64,000 bases of DNA from Cohnella sp. AR92 (GCF_003990975.1 NZ_RZJR01000022.1:1-64000), one strand, 5' to 3'. Counted from the stretch's first letter, positions 8,106 to 17,507 are shown. Program-made: numbers and translations. Notes: a model not told the origin generated them from the sequence alone.

Positions 8106-9194
8106 ATGCAAGCTAACATCAGAGAAAATCTTACGAACAAGAAGCGCGCGGCCAAACGGGTGATTCCATTCGCCTTAGGCCTGACTCTCTCGGCATCCTT
8201 ATGGCTCGGCGCTTTGGGACACGCATCCGCGGATACGTCCTATAAGACGATTAACCAATCGTTCAAGATCGGCGGGGCCGCCACTTCCATCTCCGTTCTC
8301 AATTCTTACGACACGACCTATGTCGGCCTGCGTTTGCTGAACGACAAGCTGGGACTCAAGACGGATTGGAACAAGCAAGCCAAGACGGTTACGATCGCCG
8401 GCAACGGAAGGGAGCTCGTTCTCGGACTGGAGTCGGGCGAACTGGAGCTGAACGGACAGCATATCTACGGGCTGCCTCCGATCGTAAGCAACAATTCGAC
8501 GTATCTGCCGCTTCGGTTCCTCCTGGAACGAATGGGCTACGAGATCGTCTATGACTCCCGATCGAAAGCGATCGAGATCTCGAAGATCGCGGAGAATTCC
8601 GTCGTTATCAATAACGGCAAGATCGCGTACGGCGATCCGAAGAAGAAGCTCGATCTGGAAGTGAACTATCCGGTCCTGTCGGGTCTGACGAATAAGGAAG
8701 CCCAGCAGAAGATCAACGATTACCTGAAGCAAGAGGCCGAGACCCGCGCGGCGGACGGCAAGAAGGGCCTGCTCGAGATGGCTAGCGATACCGGCGAATG
8801 GCAAGTCCAACTCACCGGGAATTACACGGTAAGCTACAATGAGCAAGGACGGCTCAGCCTCTACGTGGATTACTACGAATATACGGGCGGCGCCCATGGC
8901 GGTACGGCGAGAGTGCCGTATACCTTCGATCTGAGCACCGGGAACCTGTTGACCCTCCGGGAGGTCACCAAGCAGAATCCGAATGCCGTATCGATCATCA
9001 ATAAGGCGATCAATGCCCAACTGATGGCAAGGAAGCTGGATCAGAGCCTTCTGACGCCGTTCGACGGGATCAAGGCCGATCGCCCCTTCTATCTGAACCA
9101 CAACGGCCTCGTCGTCTTCTTCGAGCAATATGAATACCTGCCTTATGCGTACGGCATGCAGGAATTCGTCATTCCACTGAAGTCCTTCGAATAA
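8106..9194 (+). CDS. Exported protein with copper-amine-oxidase-N stalk domain and DUF3298-like C-terminus
   Basis: 362 aa with a signal peptide (basic start, hydrophobic core near residues 20-35, ending SADTS). Residues about 45-155 carry a repeat typical of Cu_amine_oxidN1 stalk domains (YVGLRLLNDKLGLKTDWN; YLPLRFLLERMGYEIVYDSRSKAIEI), which anchor proteins in the envelope of Paenibacillaceae. From about 165 the chain resembles the DUF4163/DUF3298 pair of RsiV and PdaC (YYEYTGGAHGG; FDLSTGNLLTL). No catalytic domain is added. Probably an envelope binding or sensing protein; exact role unknown. AGGGAG about 10 nt upstream supports ATG 8106. Confidence 0.8.
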   Translation: MQANIRENLTNKKRAAKRVIPFALGLTLSASLWLGALGHASADTSYKTINQSFKIGGAATSISVLNSYDTTYVGLRLLNDKLGLKTDWNKQAKTVTIAGNGRELVLGLESGELELNGQHIYGLPPIVSNNSTYLPLRFLLERMGYEIVYDSRSKAIEISKIAENSVVINNGKIAYGDPKKKLDLEVNYPVLSGLTNKEAQQKINDYLKQEAETRAADGKKGLLEMASDTGEWQVQLTGNYTVSYNEQGRLSLYVDYYEYTGGAHGGTARVPYTFDLSTGNLLTLREVTKQNPNAVSIINKAINAQLMARKLDQSLLTPFDGIKADRPFYLNHNGLVVFFEQYEYLPYAYGMQEFVIPLKSFE

Positions 9195-9210
9195 TTCGCG
9201 GCAGTTCCGG

Positions 9211-9247
9211 GAGCGGGCGGATAACCTTCGGGTTGTCCGCTCGCTTT
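9211..9247 (+). terminator. GC-rich hairpin, probable terminator
   Basis: GCGGGCGGATAACC-TTCG-GGTTGTCCGCTCGC forms a long stem with a stable TTCG tetraloop and some G-U pairs, but only three T follow. Weak as a terminator. Confidence 0.5.
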
Positions 9248-9295
9248 GTGTTATAATGACGGCAACGGAGAATAATGGATCAATGGAGGACAGGC

Positions 9296-9802
9296 ATGCT
9301 AAGTTTCGAAGAGAAGCTCGCCATCGCGGATTCGTTCCCGGAGCTTGAGCGCAGGAACGTGTCGATGGGGCGCGTGAATTACCATTTTGAAGGCAGCTTA
9401 TATGAGAAAAAAACGGTGGTCTACCGTCTGCATCCGAATGGCGGAGGATACGTCTACGCGGGACGGCTTCGGGAATACGACGGCGTCGCGGACGAGAAGG
9501 GAATGCTCGGCATCCGGGACTTCACCGCGGAGCAGTTCCGCGAGGTGATCGCGAAGGCGATCGCATCCCTGGCGGACGCTAGCGGGTTAGCCGAGCCGGC
9601 AGCCAAGGCGGACCAGCCGGCCAAGCCTTCCAAGGAAGAGCGCTGGATCAACGAGCAAAAGCAGACGCTGGAGCTGAAGCTGGAGGACGAGGATATCGGC
9701 GGCATGTGGTACGTCTATTCGGGCCTTAACCTCGACGCCGTATTCGAAACTTATCGGGAAGCGGCCGAGTACCTGAAGGAAGAAGGCTTCGCCCGCGCCT
9801 GA
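9296..9802 (+). CDS. Hypothetical cytoplasmic protein
   Basis: 168 aa from ATG 9296, preceded by GGAGGA at 5 nt; the upstream ATGs at 9275 and 9284 lack a site, and 9284 is out of frame. There is no signal peptide or membrane segment. The N-terminal half (about 1-90) is a mixed alpha/beta region with YVYAGRLREYDG. An Ala/Pro/Lys linker around 98-113 follows, then a C-terminal region with GGMWYVYSGLNLDAVFETYREAAEYL. I do not recognise the family. It is 22 bp before the next small gene and probably cotranscribed with it. Confidence 0.6.
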   Translation: MLSFEEKLAIADSFPELERRNVSMGRVNYHFEGSLYEKKTVVYRLHPNGGGYVYAGRLREYDGVADEKGMLGIRDFTAEQFREVIAKAIASLADASGLAEPAAKADQPAKPSKEERWINEQKQTLELKLEDEDIGGMWYVYSGLNLDAVFETYREAAEYLKEEGFARA

Positions 9803-9824
9803 GGCTTCAAGGAGGGATACGCTA

Positions 9825-10061
9825 ATGGAAGCAACCGCGCAGCAAGTGGCGGAGTGGATGGTGAACGAGATTCGCGAGCGCGGAATGCTCCGCCAGGAGG
9901 AGGCCATCGTCTATGTGAAGGCTAACTTCGGCGAGCAATTCGTATTCGTTAACGAGGCGGGCAACCTGTCCCTCGAGAAGGAAGTGAAGAAGGCGTTCCG
10001 CAAGCTCCATCGCGGCCGGATCGCCTGGGACCGGGACGGGTTCTTCTGGGGCTGGACCTAG
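9825..10061 (+). CDS. Small conserved hypothetical protein (DUF6953-like)
   Basis: 78 aa, start ATG with AAGGAGG 9 nt upstream. The chain reads as a small winged-helix-like fold: AEWMVNEIRERGMLRQEEAIVYVKANFGEQFV, then a basic helix VKKAFRKLHRG and a Trp-rich end DRDGFFWGW. It resembles a short Bacillales family of unknown function (DUF6953 from memory, not verified). It follows the 9296 gene closely. Function unknown. Confidence 0.65.
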   Translation: MEATAQQVAEWMVNEIRERGMLRQEEAIVYVKANFGEQFVFVNEAGNLSLEKEVKKAFRKLHRGRIAWDRDGFFWGWT

Positions 10062-10133
10062 GTTGATGGTATAATGGACGGGGTCTGCGGCGGAATAGCC
10101 GGCTAATCTGCTAAACATAAAGGAGATACATAC

Positions 10134-10592
10134 ATGAAGAACACAGACGCGTTTATCGGAGAGTGGCTCAGCCACCGCAAAGTCCTGCTTCAGATGCTGG
10201 AGGAAGTGAAGACCGAACAGCTCGGCTACAAGCCATGGGAGCAAGCGATGTCGCTCTCGCAGCAGGCGCTGCATATTGTCGGAGCCATGGACATGTTCGC
10301 GGCGACCGTGAAGAACGGAACCTTCACCCCGGGTCAACCGCCGAAGGAGTTCTCGACGGCGGAAGAGCTTCGGGCGATTATCGCCGAATCGACCAAGGCG
10401 ACCGAAGCGGTTCTTCGTTCGATCGCGGTGGAGCAATTGGAGAAGGCCGTCGACTTCCATGGCCGCTCCATGCCTGGCAGCGTGCTGCTTCAGAATGCCA
10501 AGGATCATGAGATCCATCACAAAGGCCAGCTATTCGTTTACCTGCGCCTGCTTGGAATCGAGAAGCTGCCGTTCTTCGTGAGCCGCGGCTAA
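10134..10592 (+). CDS. DinB/YfiT-family putative metal-dependent protein
   Basis: 152 aa four-helix-bundle protein of the DinB superfamily. A conserved His sits in QALHIVGAMD (near residue 44) and a pair in DHEIHHKGQLFVYLR (near 125-130); these three histidines form the metal site in this family. AAAGGAGATA precedes the ATG. Family members include thiol transferases (bacillithiol or mycothiol dependent) and damage-inducible proteins of unknown activity. It ends at a clear terminator. Confidence 0.88.
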   Translation: MKNTDAFIGEWLSHRKVLLQMLEEVKTEQLGYKPWEQAMSLSQQALHIVGAMDMFAATVKNGTFTPGQPPKEFSTAEELRAIIAESTKATEAVLRSIAVEQLEKAVDFHGRSMPGSVLLQNAKDHEIHHKGQLFVYLRLLGIEKLPFFVSRG

Positions 10593-10620
10593 TCGCAGCA
10601 TTAGGCAGAACTCTTCATCC

Positions 10621-10657
10621 AAACTCCCTCATCGTTTAAAGACGATGAGGGAGTTTT
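10621..10657 (+). terminator. Intrinsic terminator
   Basis: AAACTCCCTCATCGT and ACGATGAGGGAGTTT form a perfect stem of about 15 bp with a short loop and TTTT-containing tail. Confidence 0.93.
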
Positions 10658-10799
10658 GTTGTTATTCGGACTTTTGAATCGTTCCATAGAACTTCTCTAT
10701 AACACAAAGGAAGGAGCTTCTTTTACTATTACAGTTAAATCCTAGTTAAATACACGGTATTAGGGCCGAAGTTGAAAAAAGAGATGAGGAGCGGTTGGC

Positions 10800-12128
10800 A
10801 TGGCTGAGAAACGGAAGCTGAGATTGGGAGCGACCATTCACGGGGTAGGCTCCAGCGTATCGGCATGGCGGCATCCCGGCATTCAATCGGATGCAAGCAT
10901 CAACATCGGCTATTATCAAAGGCAGGCCCTCAAGGCGGAGGAAGGGAAGTTCGACTTTATCTTTATCGCCGACGGCCTATTCATTAATGAGAAGGCGATT
11001 CCTCACTTCCTGAATCGGTTCGAACCGGTCACGCTTCTCTCTTCTCTGGCGGCGGTCACCTCCAAGATCGGGCTGGTCGGCACGCTGTCCACCTCCTACA
11101 GCGAACCTTTCACTGTAGCGAGACAATTCGCTTCCTTGGATCATATCAGCGGAGGCCGCGCGGGCTGGAACGTCGTCACGTCTCCGGGCGAAGGGGCGGC
11201 GTCCAACTTCAACAAAGGGGCGCACCCGGATCACTCGACCCGTTACGAGATCGCGGAAGAGCACCTCGAGGTTGTGAGGGGCTTGTGGGATTCGTGGGAG
11301 GACGATGCTTTCGTTCGCGACAAAGAGAGCGGGGTATTCTTCGATCCGGAGAAGCTTCATCGGCTTGACCACAAGGGCAAGCATTTCTCCGTGCAGGGTC
11401 CGCTGAACATCGCGCGCTCTAAGCAGGGGCATCCTATCGTGTTCCAGGCCGGTTCTTCGGATTCCGGGAAGAACCTGGCGGCGAAGACGGCGGACGCCGT
11501 CTTCACCGGGCATGAGACGCTGGAGGAGGCGAAGCAGTTCTATGACGACGTGAAGCGGCGCGCGGCGGAATACGGCCGTTCGCCGGACAGCATTCTGATC
11601 TTCCCGGGAATCGGCCCGATCGTCGGCCGGACCGCGGAAGAGGCGGAACGCAAGTATGAAGAGACGGCGTCCCTTGGCTCCATCGAAGATGCCCTGCAAT
11701 ATCTGGGCCGGTTCTTCGACCACCACGACTTCTCCCAGTATCCGCTGGATGAGCCGTTCCCGGAGCTCGGCGATCTCGGCTCGAACGGCTTCCGCAGCAC
11801 GACGGACCGGATCAAGGCTCGGGCGAAGGAGCGGAACCTGACGCTTCGCCAAGCGGCGCTCCAGTCCGCGACGCCACGCGGCGACTTCATCGGGACGCCC
11901 GAGCAGGTCGCCGACCGTATCCAGGAGTGGTTCGAAGCGGGAGCGGCCGACGGGTTCATTATCGGCTCGAACGTCCCGAACGGGCTGAACGACTTCGTGG
12001 AGCATGTCATCCCGATTCTGCAAGAACGCGGACTTTACCGCACCGAGTACGAGCAAGACACGCTGCGCGGCCATCTGGGCCTTAGCTTCCCGATCAACCG
12101 CTATTCCAAGAAGCCCGTTTCTTTATGA
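10800..12128 (+). CDS. FMN-dependent monooxygenase, NtaA/SnaA/DszA family
   Basis: 442 aa TIM-barrel, luciferase-like flavin monooxygenase using reduced FMN from a separate reductase. Family marks are [11 protein letters not shown] at the N-terminus, [14 protein letters not shown] near 47-60, the block [12 protein letters not shown] near 118-130, and [10 protein letters not shown] near 217. Length matches NtaA, SnaA and DszA, which attack nitrilotriacetate, pristinamycin precursors and dibenzothiophene sulfone. The substrate here is unknown; relatives in Bacillales are often linked to organosulfur use. GATGAGGAG precedes the ATG. It is a single-gene unit with its own terminator. Confidence 0.9.
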   Translation: MAEKRKLRLGATIHGVGSSVSAWRHPGIQSDASINIGYYQRQALKAEEGKFDFIFIADGLFINEKAIPHFLNRFEPVTLLSSLAAVTSKIGLVGTLSTSYSEPFTVARQFASLDHISGGRAGWNVVTSPGEGAASNFNKGAHPDHSTRYEIAEEHLEVVRGLWDSWEDDAFVRDKESGVFFDPEKLHRLDHKGKHFSVQGPLNIARSKQGHPIVFQAGSSDSGKNLAAKTADAVFTGHETLEEAKQFYDDVKRRAAEYGRSPDSILIFPGIGPIVGRTAEEAERKYEETASLGSIEDALQYLGRFFDHHDFSQYPLDEPFPELGDLGSNGFRSTTDRIKARAKERNLTLRQAALQSATPRGDFIGTPEQVADRIQEWFEAGAADGFIIGSNVPNGLNDFVEHVIPILQERGLYRTEYEQDTLRGHLGLSFPINRYSKKPVSL

Positions 12129-12136
12129 GAAGAGGC

Positions 12137-12182
12137 AAGACAGGACGAGATTCGCATCCGGCGAACTCGCCTGTCTTTTTTT
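12137..12182 (+). terminator. Intrinsic terminator
   Basis: AAGACAGG pairs with CCTGTCTT, with an inner CGAG/CTCG stem, followed by a run of seven T. Confidence 0.85.
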
Positions 12183-12266
12183 GTTAAGGTTCATATTCAG
12201 TTAATAATCCCCCATTAAGATTCATCCATAACCGGTTAGCGAGAGAGAAACGGGAGGGAAACGTTC

Positions 12267-13298
12267 ATGATAAACGAGTTTAACCGCCATGGGGCGAAGT
12301 CCCAAGGAGAATGGGCGGTCGAAGCCAACGGCCTGGTGAAGATCTTCGGAGACAATCGGGCGGTAGACGGCGTGGACCTGAAGGTTCGCGCAGGAACGAT
12401 CTATGGGGTGCTGGGGCCGAACGGAGCGGGCAAAACGACGACGATCCGCATGCTCGCCACCTTGCTGAAGCCGGACGGGGGATCGGCCAAGATCTTCGGC
12501 CACGACGTGACGAAGGAGTCGCAGATCGTCCGTCAGTTGATCGGCGTGACCGGTCAGTACGCTTCGGTCGACGAGTCGCTGAGCGCGACGGAGAACCTGA
12601 TCATCTTCTCCCGCTTGCTCGGCTTGGGACGCGCGGAAGCGAAGCGCAAGGCCGCCGAGCTGCTGGAGGAATTCGGCCTGACGGAAGCGGCGAAGCGGCC
12701 GCTGAAGAACTTCTCCGGCGGGATGAGGCGCCGGCTAGACCTCGCGGCCAGCCTGATCGCGCAGCCGCCGCTGATCTTCCTTGACGAGCCGACGACGGGG
12801 CTCGATCCGCGCACGCGGAATCAGATGTGGGACACGATTCGCCGCTTGGTGAAGACCGGTTCGACCGTGCTTCTGACGACGCAATACCTCGACGAAGCCG
12901 ACCAGCTTGCCGACCGGATCGCGGTTATCGACCGCGGCCGCGTCGTGGCGGAAGGCACCGCGGATGAGCTCAAGGCATCCGTCGGCACTTCCTCGCTGCA
13001 TCTAAGGCCCGAGAATTCGCAGGACATCGAGAAGGCTCGCCAGATCGTGGAGCGAGTGCTTCAGGTGCCGACCAGCGTCAATGCGGAAGCGAGCAAGCTC
13101 ACGGCTCCGATGGATGACGCCGATCGCGTGACCGACCTGCTCATCGCGCTTCGCGAAGCGGGGATCCATCTGACCGAGATGAGCGTGCAGAAGCCGACCC
13201 TTGACGAAGTATTCCTGACGATTACGGGCCATGGCTTACCGGCGGAAGATGAGGCGGAGACAAAAGGATCGGATAAGAAGAAGGAGGCAGTAGGATGA
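12267..13298 (+). CDS. ABC exporter ATP-binding protein, DrrA type
   Basis: 343 aa. Walker A GPNGAGKTTT is at residues 50-59, the signature FSGGMRRRLDLA at 149-160 and Walker B LIFLDEP at 169-175. The C-terminal extension (about 240-330, including MSVQKPTLDEVFLTITGH) is typical of the daunorubicin-resistance DrrA group. It would energise export of a hydrophobic compound with the permease encoded directly downstream; the genes overlap by 4 bp (ATGA), which implies translational coupling. GGGAGG lies 9 nt before the ATG. The substrate is unknown. Confidence 0.93.
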   Translation: MINEFNRHGAKSQGEWAVEANGLVKIFGDNRAVDGVDLKVRAGTIYGVLGPNGAGKTTTIRMLATLLKPDGGSAKIFGHDVTKESQIVRQLIGVTGQYASVDESLSATENLIIFSRLLGLGRAEAKRKAAELLEEFGLTEAAKRPLKNFSGGMRRRLDLAASLIAQPPLIFLDEPTTGLDPRTRNQMWDTIRRLVKTGSTVLLTTQYLDEADQLADRIAVIDRGRVVAEGTADELKASVGTSSLHLRPENSQDIEKARQIVERVLQVPTSVNAEASKLTAPMDDADRVTDLLIALREAGIHLTEMSVQKPTLDEVFLTITGHGLPAEDEAETKGSDKKKEAVG

Positions 13299-14116
13299 GC
13301 ACGGGAACCACGACTGTGACTGCAACGACCGGGCGCAAGCTGAAGAACCGCACGAGCCTGGGCCAAACCATACGGAATTCCTTGACGATGGCGTACCGGG
13401 GGCTGCTGAAGATCCGGCGCACTCCGGAGCAGCTATTCGACGTTACTCTGCAACCGATCATTTTCACCTTGATGTTCACTTATATTTTCGGCGGGGCGAT
13501 CTCGGGGGACGTTGCATCTTACCTTCCGGTCATCATTCCGGGAATTCTGGTACAGACCGTCATCACCACTTCGGTCGTAACGGGCGTCCAACTAAGAGAG
13601 GACATGGACAAGGGCGTGTTCGATCGCTTCAAGTCGCTGCCGATCGCGCGGATCGCCCCGTTGGCGGGGGCGCTGCTGGCCGATACGATCCGCTACGCGA
13701 TCGCCACGACTCTGACCTTCGCAATGGGCTATATCATGGGATACCGTCCGGACGGCGGCTTCGGTTACGTTGTCTTGGCAGGACTGCTCGTCATCGCCTG
13801 CTCTTGGGCTTTGAGCTGGATCTTCGCCTTCTTCGGGGTCATCGCCCGGACGGCATCCAGCGTGCAAGGGATCTCGATGCTCATCCTCTTCCCGCTGACG
13901 TTCCTCTCCAACGCGTTCGTGCCGGTCGATACGCTGCCGGATTGGCTGAAGTGGTTCGCGAAGATCAATCCGATCTCCCATCTGATCACGGCGGTCCGCG
14001 ATCTGACGAATTCGGGAACGGCCGGCAGCGATCTCGTGATCTCGCTTATCGGAGCCGCGGTCATCGTGGCGGTCTTCGCGCCGCTCACCGTTAAGGCTTA
14101 TATGCGCAGAACCTAA
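13295..14116 (+). CDS. ABC-2 type permease, DrrB type
   Basis: 273 aa membrane protein with about six hydrophobic segments; the first begins near residue 45 (LQPIIFTLMFTYIFGG) after a soluble N-terminus. The ABC-2 signature is visible around 190-215 (SMLILFPLTFLSNAFVPVDTLPDWLKWFAKINPISH). It partners the overlapping DrrA-type ATPase. Its stop codon overlaps that of the converging ABC ATPase in the palindrome CCTAATTAGG, so there is no intergenic terminator between the two operons. Confidence 0.92.
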   Translation: MSTGTTTVTATTGRKLKNRTSLGQTIRNSLTMAYRGLLKIRRTPEQLFDVTLQPIIFTLMFTYIFGGAISGDVASYLPVIIPGILVQTVITTSVVTGVQLREDMDKGVFDRFKSLPIARIAPLAGALLADTIRYAIATTLTFAMGYIMGYRPDGGFGYVVLAGLLVIACSWALSWIFAFFGVIARTASSVQGISMLILFPLTFLSNAFVPVDTLPDWLKWFAKINPISHLITAVRDLTNSGTAGSDLVISLIGAAVIVAVFAPLTVKAYMRRT

Positions 14117-14829
14117 TTAGGCCAGGACATGCGGATCTTGGGGCGGGCTTGGCGGACCTCCGCCATGAGTTCCTTCAAGCTCTTCCCCTGCTCCCGGATG
14201 TCGTCCAGGTAGACGTCCGCGCCAATGACTCCCTTATCGAGAATAACCGCGCGGTCGATGACGTTCTCGATCTCGTCGATCAGATGGGTCGTGAGCAGAA
14301 CGGTCTCATGGCCGTTCAGGCTGGAGATCAGCCGCTTCAAGGATTCTTGCCGGACGAATATATCTTTGCCGACGAAAGGTTCGTCGAGGATCAGGTAATC
14401 GGCCTTCTTCGCCAGGCCGGCGCAGATCTCGAGCTGCAGCTTCTGCCCCCGCGAGAACGTCCGAATTTTTCGGGTGGCGGGCAGCTCATAATCGTCAATC
14501 AGTTGGTCGTAATAAGCACGATCGAACCGAGGGAAGAATTCCTCCAGCCAGCGTCCGTATTGCATCGGGCTCAGGTTCGGAAGGAAGCTTCCCTCTTCCG
14601 TTAAGAACGCCATGCGATCGTACTGCTCCGTCGCGGGTTTTCCGTCGATCCACACCTCTCCGCCCTGGATTTCTCCGATCCCCATGATCGTCTTGAGCAG
14701 GGTGGTCTTGCCGCTGCCGTTCTCGCCCAGAATGCCGACGATCTCTCCCGTGGGAATCGTCAGCTCGTTGACGTAAAGCTTGGATGGGCTCGCGGGGTAA
14801 CGCTTATCCACATATTTGAGTTCGATCAT
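14113..14829 (-). CDS. ABC transporter ATP-binding protein, YtrB-like
   Basis: 238 aa single nucleotide-binding domain: Walker A GENGSGKT at residues 35-42, signature FSRGQKLQLEICAGL near 125 and Walker B YLILDEPF near 146. It is the last gene of a four-gene minus-strand operon (GntR, membrane protein, exported protein, ATPase) that mirrors the Bacillus ytrAB layout, where a YtrA repressor controls an ABC system induced by cell-wall stress. Start ATG has AAAGGAG 8 nt upstream. The partner permease is probably the 252 aa membrane protein. Confidence 0.88.
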   Translation of the reverse strand: MIELKYVDKRYPASPSKLYVNELTIPTGEIVGILGENGSGKTTLLKTIMGIGEIQGGEVWIDGKPATEQYDRMAFLTEEGSFLPNLSPMQYGRWLEEFFPRFDRAYYDQLIDDYELPATRKIRTFSRGQKLQLEICAGLAKKADYLILDEPFVGKDIFVRQESLKRLISSLNGHETVLLTTHLIDEIENVIDRAVILDKGVIGADVYLDDIREQGKSLKELMAEVRQARPKIRMSWPN

Positions 14830-14853
14830 GAGCGGGTCTCCTTTCGGGCTTGA

Positions 14854-16134
14854 TTAGGGAATGGAGATCTTACGGAAGTTCCGATAGCGAACGGAGTCGT
14901 CCGGGAATCCGCCGTTGTCCGTACGATTGAGCAACTCGAGCAAGTCGTCGTTTATGTCGGTCACGAGCTCCCCTTGGTAGAGTAAGGCCGAGTCGTCGTA
15001 TGCATAAACGTATCCATGCCAAGGGAACGTCAGACGGTTCGGGAGATCCTTCTCATCTGTTTGCTCTCTTGTCGTTCTGAATACATAGAGCTTTCCATTC
15101 CGTTCTCTCATATAGGTGAGGCTATTATAATCCTCTTCCTCGCTGTCCTCGAGATTTAGGCGGGCGACGTTCTCCAGCTCGACACCGTTCGAAAGGTTCA
15201 CGCTCAGGAGCAGCTGGGGACCGCCCGGAAAACGAAGATACAATCGATTCTCCCCGTCTACCGACTCCGCTTTATAGGCGGGTTTATAGGAATCCCCATC
15301 GGACGCCATCTGGTTCAAGCGGAAATCCGGCAGTCGCGCTTCCCCGAGCAGGCTGCCGCTGGCGCTGTCGAAGCTTCGGATGCGGAGCGTCTCGTTCTCC
15401 GCGCTTAGAAGAACCAGCTTGTCGCCTACGGCTTCGAGTCCGAGCACGTCGATTCCGTTCGCTTCGGAAGGTTCCTCCGGCTCCAAACTGTACTCGACGA
15501 CGGGGACCGCTTTGTAATTGGCAAGTTTATTCTGCATTTCAAGGACCCAATCGTAGAAGGTCAATTCATAGATGGTGCCTGTTCCTTTCGTTCCGGCAAT
15601 AACGGGCGGCGTAAAGAAGACCTTGTCTCCGATCTTGGCGATGCCATAAGGCAGCTCGTTTGTAAAGACGGGTTTATTCTTCGTCGGGTATTCGAGTTGC
15701 GGATTCACCGAGGTCTTGCCCGAGATCAGCCAAAGTCCAGTCAACTCGTTAGCGGTATAAGAGGAGATAGCAATCTGATTGCTGTCTATTTGAGCCATAT
15801 AGATCCAGCCCGGAATTCTGTTGCCACCCGTCCAGAATTCCATAAATGGCTGAACCCGCTTTGGCTGTTCGTTCAGATGAGTATTGGACGTCAGCCGTCC
15901 ATCCCGAATAGCGAACGCCGTCCTCTGGTAGCCGTCGCTTAATTCCCCGCCGATCGAGACGCCGTTCAAGGCTTCGCGGCTGCCGCTGATATCCTTCAAG
16001 TAGAAGGTGCCGTTGTCTTTTCTCGCGAAGGCGTCCGCAGCAGTCCCCAGAATGATGATGAGGGCTGCGGCAAGGGCGAACAGGGCGGCATGTTTTCTAA
16101 TGAATCTCGGCATTCTTGGCAATCGTAAACGCAT
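14854..16134 (-). CDS. Membrane-anchored exported protein of the YtrA/B-like operon
   Basis: 426 aa from ATG 16134, which has AAGGAGGGACCGAG upstream; longer in-frame starts lack a site. A basic N-terminus and one hydrophobic segment (HAALFALAAALIIILGTAADAF, cut here as about residues 14-35) act as signal or anchor. The rest is beta-rich with repeated blocks (GLEAVGDKLVLLSAENETLRIRSF; NRLYLRFPGGPQLLLSVNL; RNGKLYVFRTT) that suggest a beta-propeller on the outside of the membrane. I cannot assign a family. It may be the sensor or accessory component of the ABC system. Confidence 0.7.
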   Translation of the reverse strand: MRLRLPRMPRFIRKHAALFALAAALIIILGTAADAFARKDNGTFYLKDISGSREALNGVSIGGELSDGYQRTAFAIRDGRLTSNTHLNEQPKRVQPFMEFWTGGNRIPGWIYMAQIDSNQIAISSYTANELTGLWLISGKTSVNPQLEYPTKNKPVFTNELPYGIAKIGDKVFFTPPVIAGTKGTGTIYELTFYDWVLEMQNKLANYKAVPVVEYSLEPEEPSEANGIDVLGLEAVGDKLVLLSAENETLRIRSFDSASGSLLGEARLPDFRLNQMASDGDSYKPAYKAESVDGENRLYLRFPGGPQLLLSVNLSNGVELENVARLNLEDSEEEDYNSLTYMRERNGKLYVFRTTREQTDEKDLPNRLTFPWHGYVYAYDDSALLYQGELVTDINDDLLELLNRTDNGGFPDDSVRYRNFRKISIP

Positions 16135-16150
16135 CTCGGTCCCTCCTTTT

Positions 16151-16909
16151 CTATGCAATGGATCCCCGACGAAGAAGATAAATGCCGTGCCAGACGAAAG
16201 CGGCCGCGAAAGCGAGCAGCAGCAGGCTGCTTCCATAAAGGCTGTGCGGATCGGCGTCATACAAGGTTTCGTTCATCCGATAAAGGAGCACTTTGACGAT
16301 CAAGAAGGCCGCTGCGGCAATTCCGAAGAAGCCGTAATACTTGCGGCTGCGTTCGCATAAGGCCCCGTAGTAGAGACCGGCGGCAATGGCAAGCAGCAGG
16401 CTGAGGGTCGACAAGAGACGGCTAAGGCTCAAGGGCAAGAGAATGCGAATGAATTCCGAACGGATAAGGGCGAGATACCAGCCGTTGTGCATCCCGAATC
16501 CGCTTGTGTAGCGGCTGTCGACGAGCGCATAGCCAAGGCGGAAGACGAGAAGCTGAACGGCGATCAACAGCAGCATGCCGGTAGCGAAGACGAGCAGCTT
16601 GCTCCAGTAGAGCGCATCTCGGCGAACGGGCAGCGTGAGGTAACTATAGACGCTTTTGCTCCCCCAATAGCCGGCATAGACCGACTTCAGGAAATAGAGA
16701 CAGAGAAGAACGAAAGCAATGAAAAAGACGATCGTGCAGCCGGAAGAGACGAATAGATCCTCGTATCTCGGTTGATTCGTCCATGGGCTAAAGCGAGAGG
16801 CCGAGTTCAACAGCAGGAGCGAGAGAGAGAAAGAGCCCACAAGCAGACCGGCCAGGAATCGGATCCAGGAGACGAACTCCAGATTAAGAAGACGATAGAA
16901 ACCCTTCAA
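16151..16909 (-). CDS. Multi-spanning membrane protein, probable ABC permease (YtrC/D-like)
   Basis: 252 aa with about six hydrophobic segments (for example residues 15-35, 55-75, 105-125, 158-185, 193-208 and 225-243) and few charged residues between them. Start is TTG 16909 with AGGTGG 6 nt upstream. The size and position between a GntR regulator and an ABC ATPase fit a membrane subunit of a YtrBCD-type exporter. Sequence alone does not show a conserved ABC-2 signature, so the assignment relies on topology and context. Confidence 0.7.
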   Translation of the reverse strand: MKGFYRLLNLEFVSWIRFLAGLLVGSFSLSLLLLNSASRFSPWTNQPRYEDLFVSSGCTIVFFIAFVLLCLYFLKSVYAGYWGSKSVYSYLTLPVRRDALYWSKLLVFATGMLLLIAVQLLVFRLGYALVDSRYTSGFGMHNGWYLALIRSEFIRILLPLSLSRLLSTLSLLLAIAAGLYYGALCERSRKYYGFFGIAAAAFLIVKVLLYRMNETLYDADPHSLYGSSLLLLAFAAAFVWHGIYLLRRGSIA

Positions 16910-16975
16910 GAAGGTCCACCTCGCTAGGGGGAAATTGAAAATGATATTCGAACGAACTCGGAACGTACAAACGAG

Positions 16976-17359
16976 TCAATCCCAATACTCGCGTATCAGC
17001 TGCATGACATTTTCCAGGGACAAGCGGCTCTCTCTCGCTTCGGCGACGAACGAGCGAACCAGCTCGCGGGTCAATTCCTCTTCGATCCGGCGGTAGATGG
17101 CCTCGTCGACATAGAGGACGCTTCCGGAGGTGCTGCTCGTCTGGACGAAGCCCTCGTCTTCCATGGCTTTGAACGCCTTCTGCGCGGTATTGGGATTGAT
17201 ATTCAACTGGGCGGCAAGCTCCCTGCGGGACGGCATGCGGTCTCCCGATTGGACCGCGCGCAGCAGGATTTGCCGCTTAACGTAATGAACGACCTGCAGG
17301 TAGACGGGGTCACGATTGTTCAGCTTGAGTCCTTGGATATCCAACACGCGTCTCTTCAC
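16976..17359 (-). CDS. GntR-family regulator, YtrA subfamily
   Basis: 127 aa. The winged helix (RDPVYLQVVHYVKRQILLRAVQ, broken here at about 17-38, then SGDRMPSRRELAAQLNINPN and TAQKAFKAMEDEGFVQTS) is followed by only about 50 residues. This short C-terminus defines the YtrA subfamily, which dimerises without a large ligand domain. Start GTG 17359 has a weak AAGCGG site; GTG a few codons later is an alternative. It heads the ABC operon and a TTGACA-type promoter with the palindrome ACAGT-AA-ACTGT lies upstream, so autoregulation is likely. Confidence 0.88.
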   Translation of the reverse strand: MKRRVLDIQGLKLNNRDPVYLQVVHYVKRQILLRAVQSGDRMPSRRELAAQLNINPNTAQKAFKAMEDEGFVQTSSTSGSVLYVDEAIYRRIEEELTRELVRSFVAEARESRLSLENVMQLIREYWD

Positions 17360-17383
17360 CCGCTTTGTTTTGGTGCTGATTGT

Positions 17384-17412
17384 ATTATGGTCATAGTACA
17401 GTAAACTGTCAA
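17384..17412 (-). promoter_or_regulatory. Promoter and operator of the YtrA-like operon
   Basis: On the minus strand TTGACA (17412-17407) is 17 bp from CATAAT (17389-17384), a good SigA promoter. The palindrome ACAGT-AA-ACTGT at 17398-17409 fills the spacer and overlaps the -35 box, a placement suited to repression by the GntR protein. Confidence 0.7.
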
Positions 17413-17477
17413 TAGTTGGATGATCGAACGATAGGATATGCTGAACGACGGATAGATTTTTTCGATTAGCGGTCCCG

Positions 17478-17507
17478 TTGACAGTGTCGGGCGCAGCCCT
17501 CTATACT
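17478..17507 (+). promoter_or_regulatory. SigA-type promoter for the dehydrogenase/SsuABC-like operon
   Basis: TTGACA at 17478-17483, 18 bp spacer, TATACT at 17502-17507. Transcription would start near 17514, giving a leader of about 180 nt before the first gene. Confidence 0.7.
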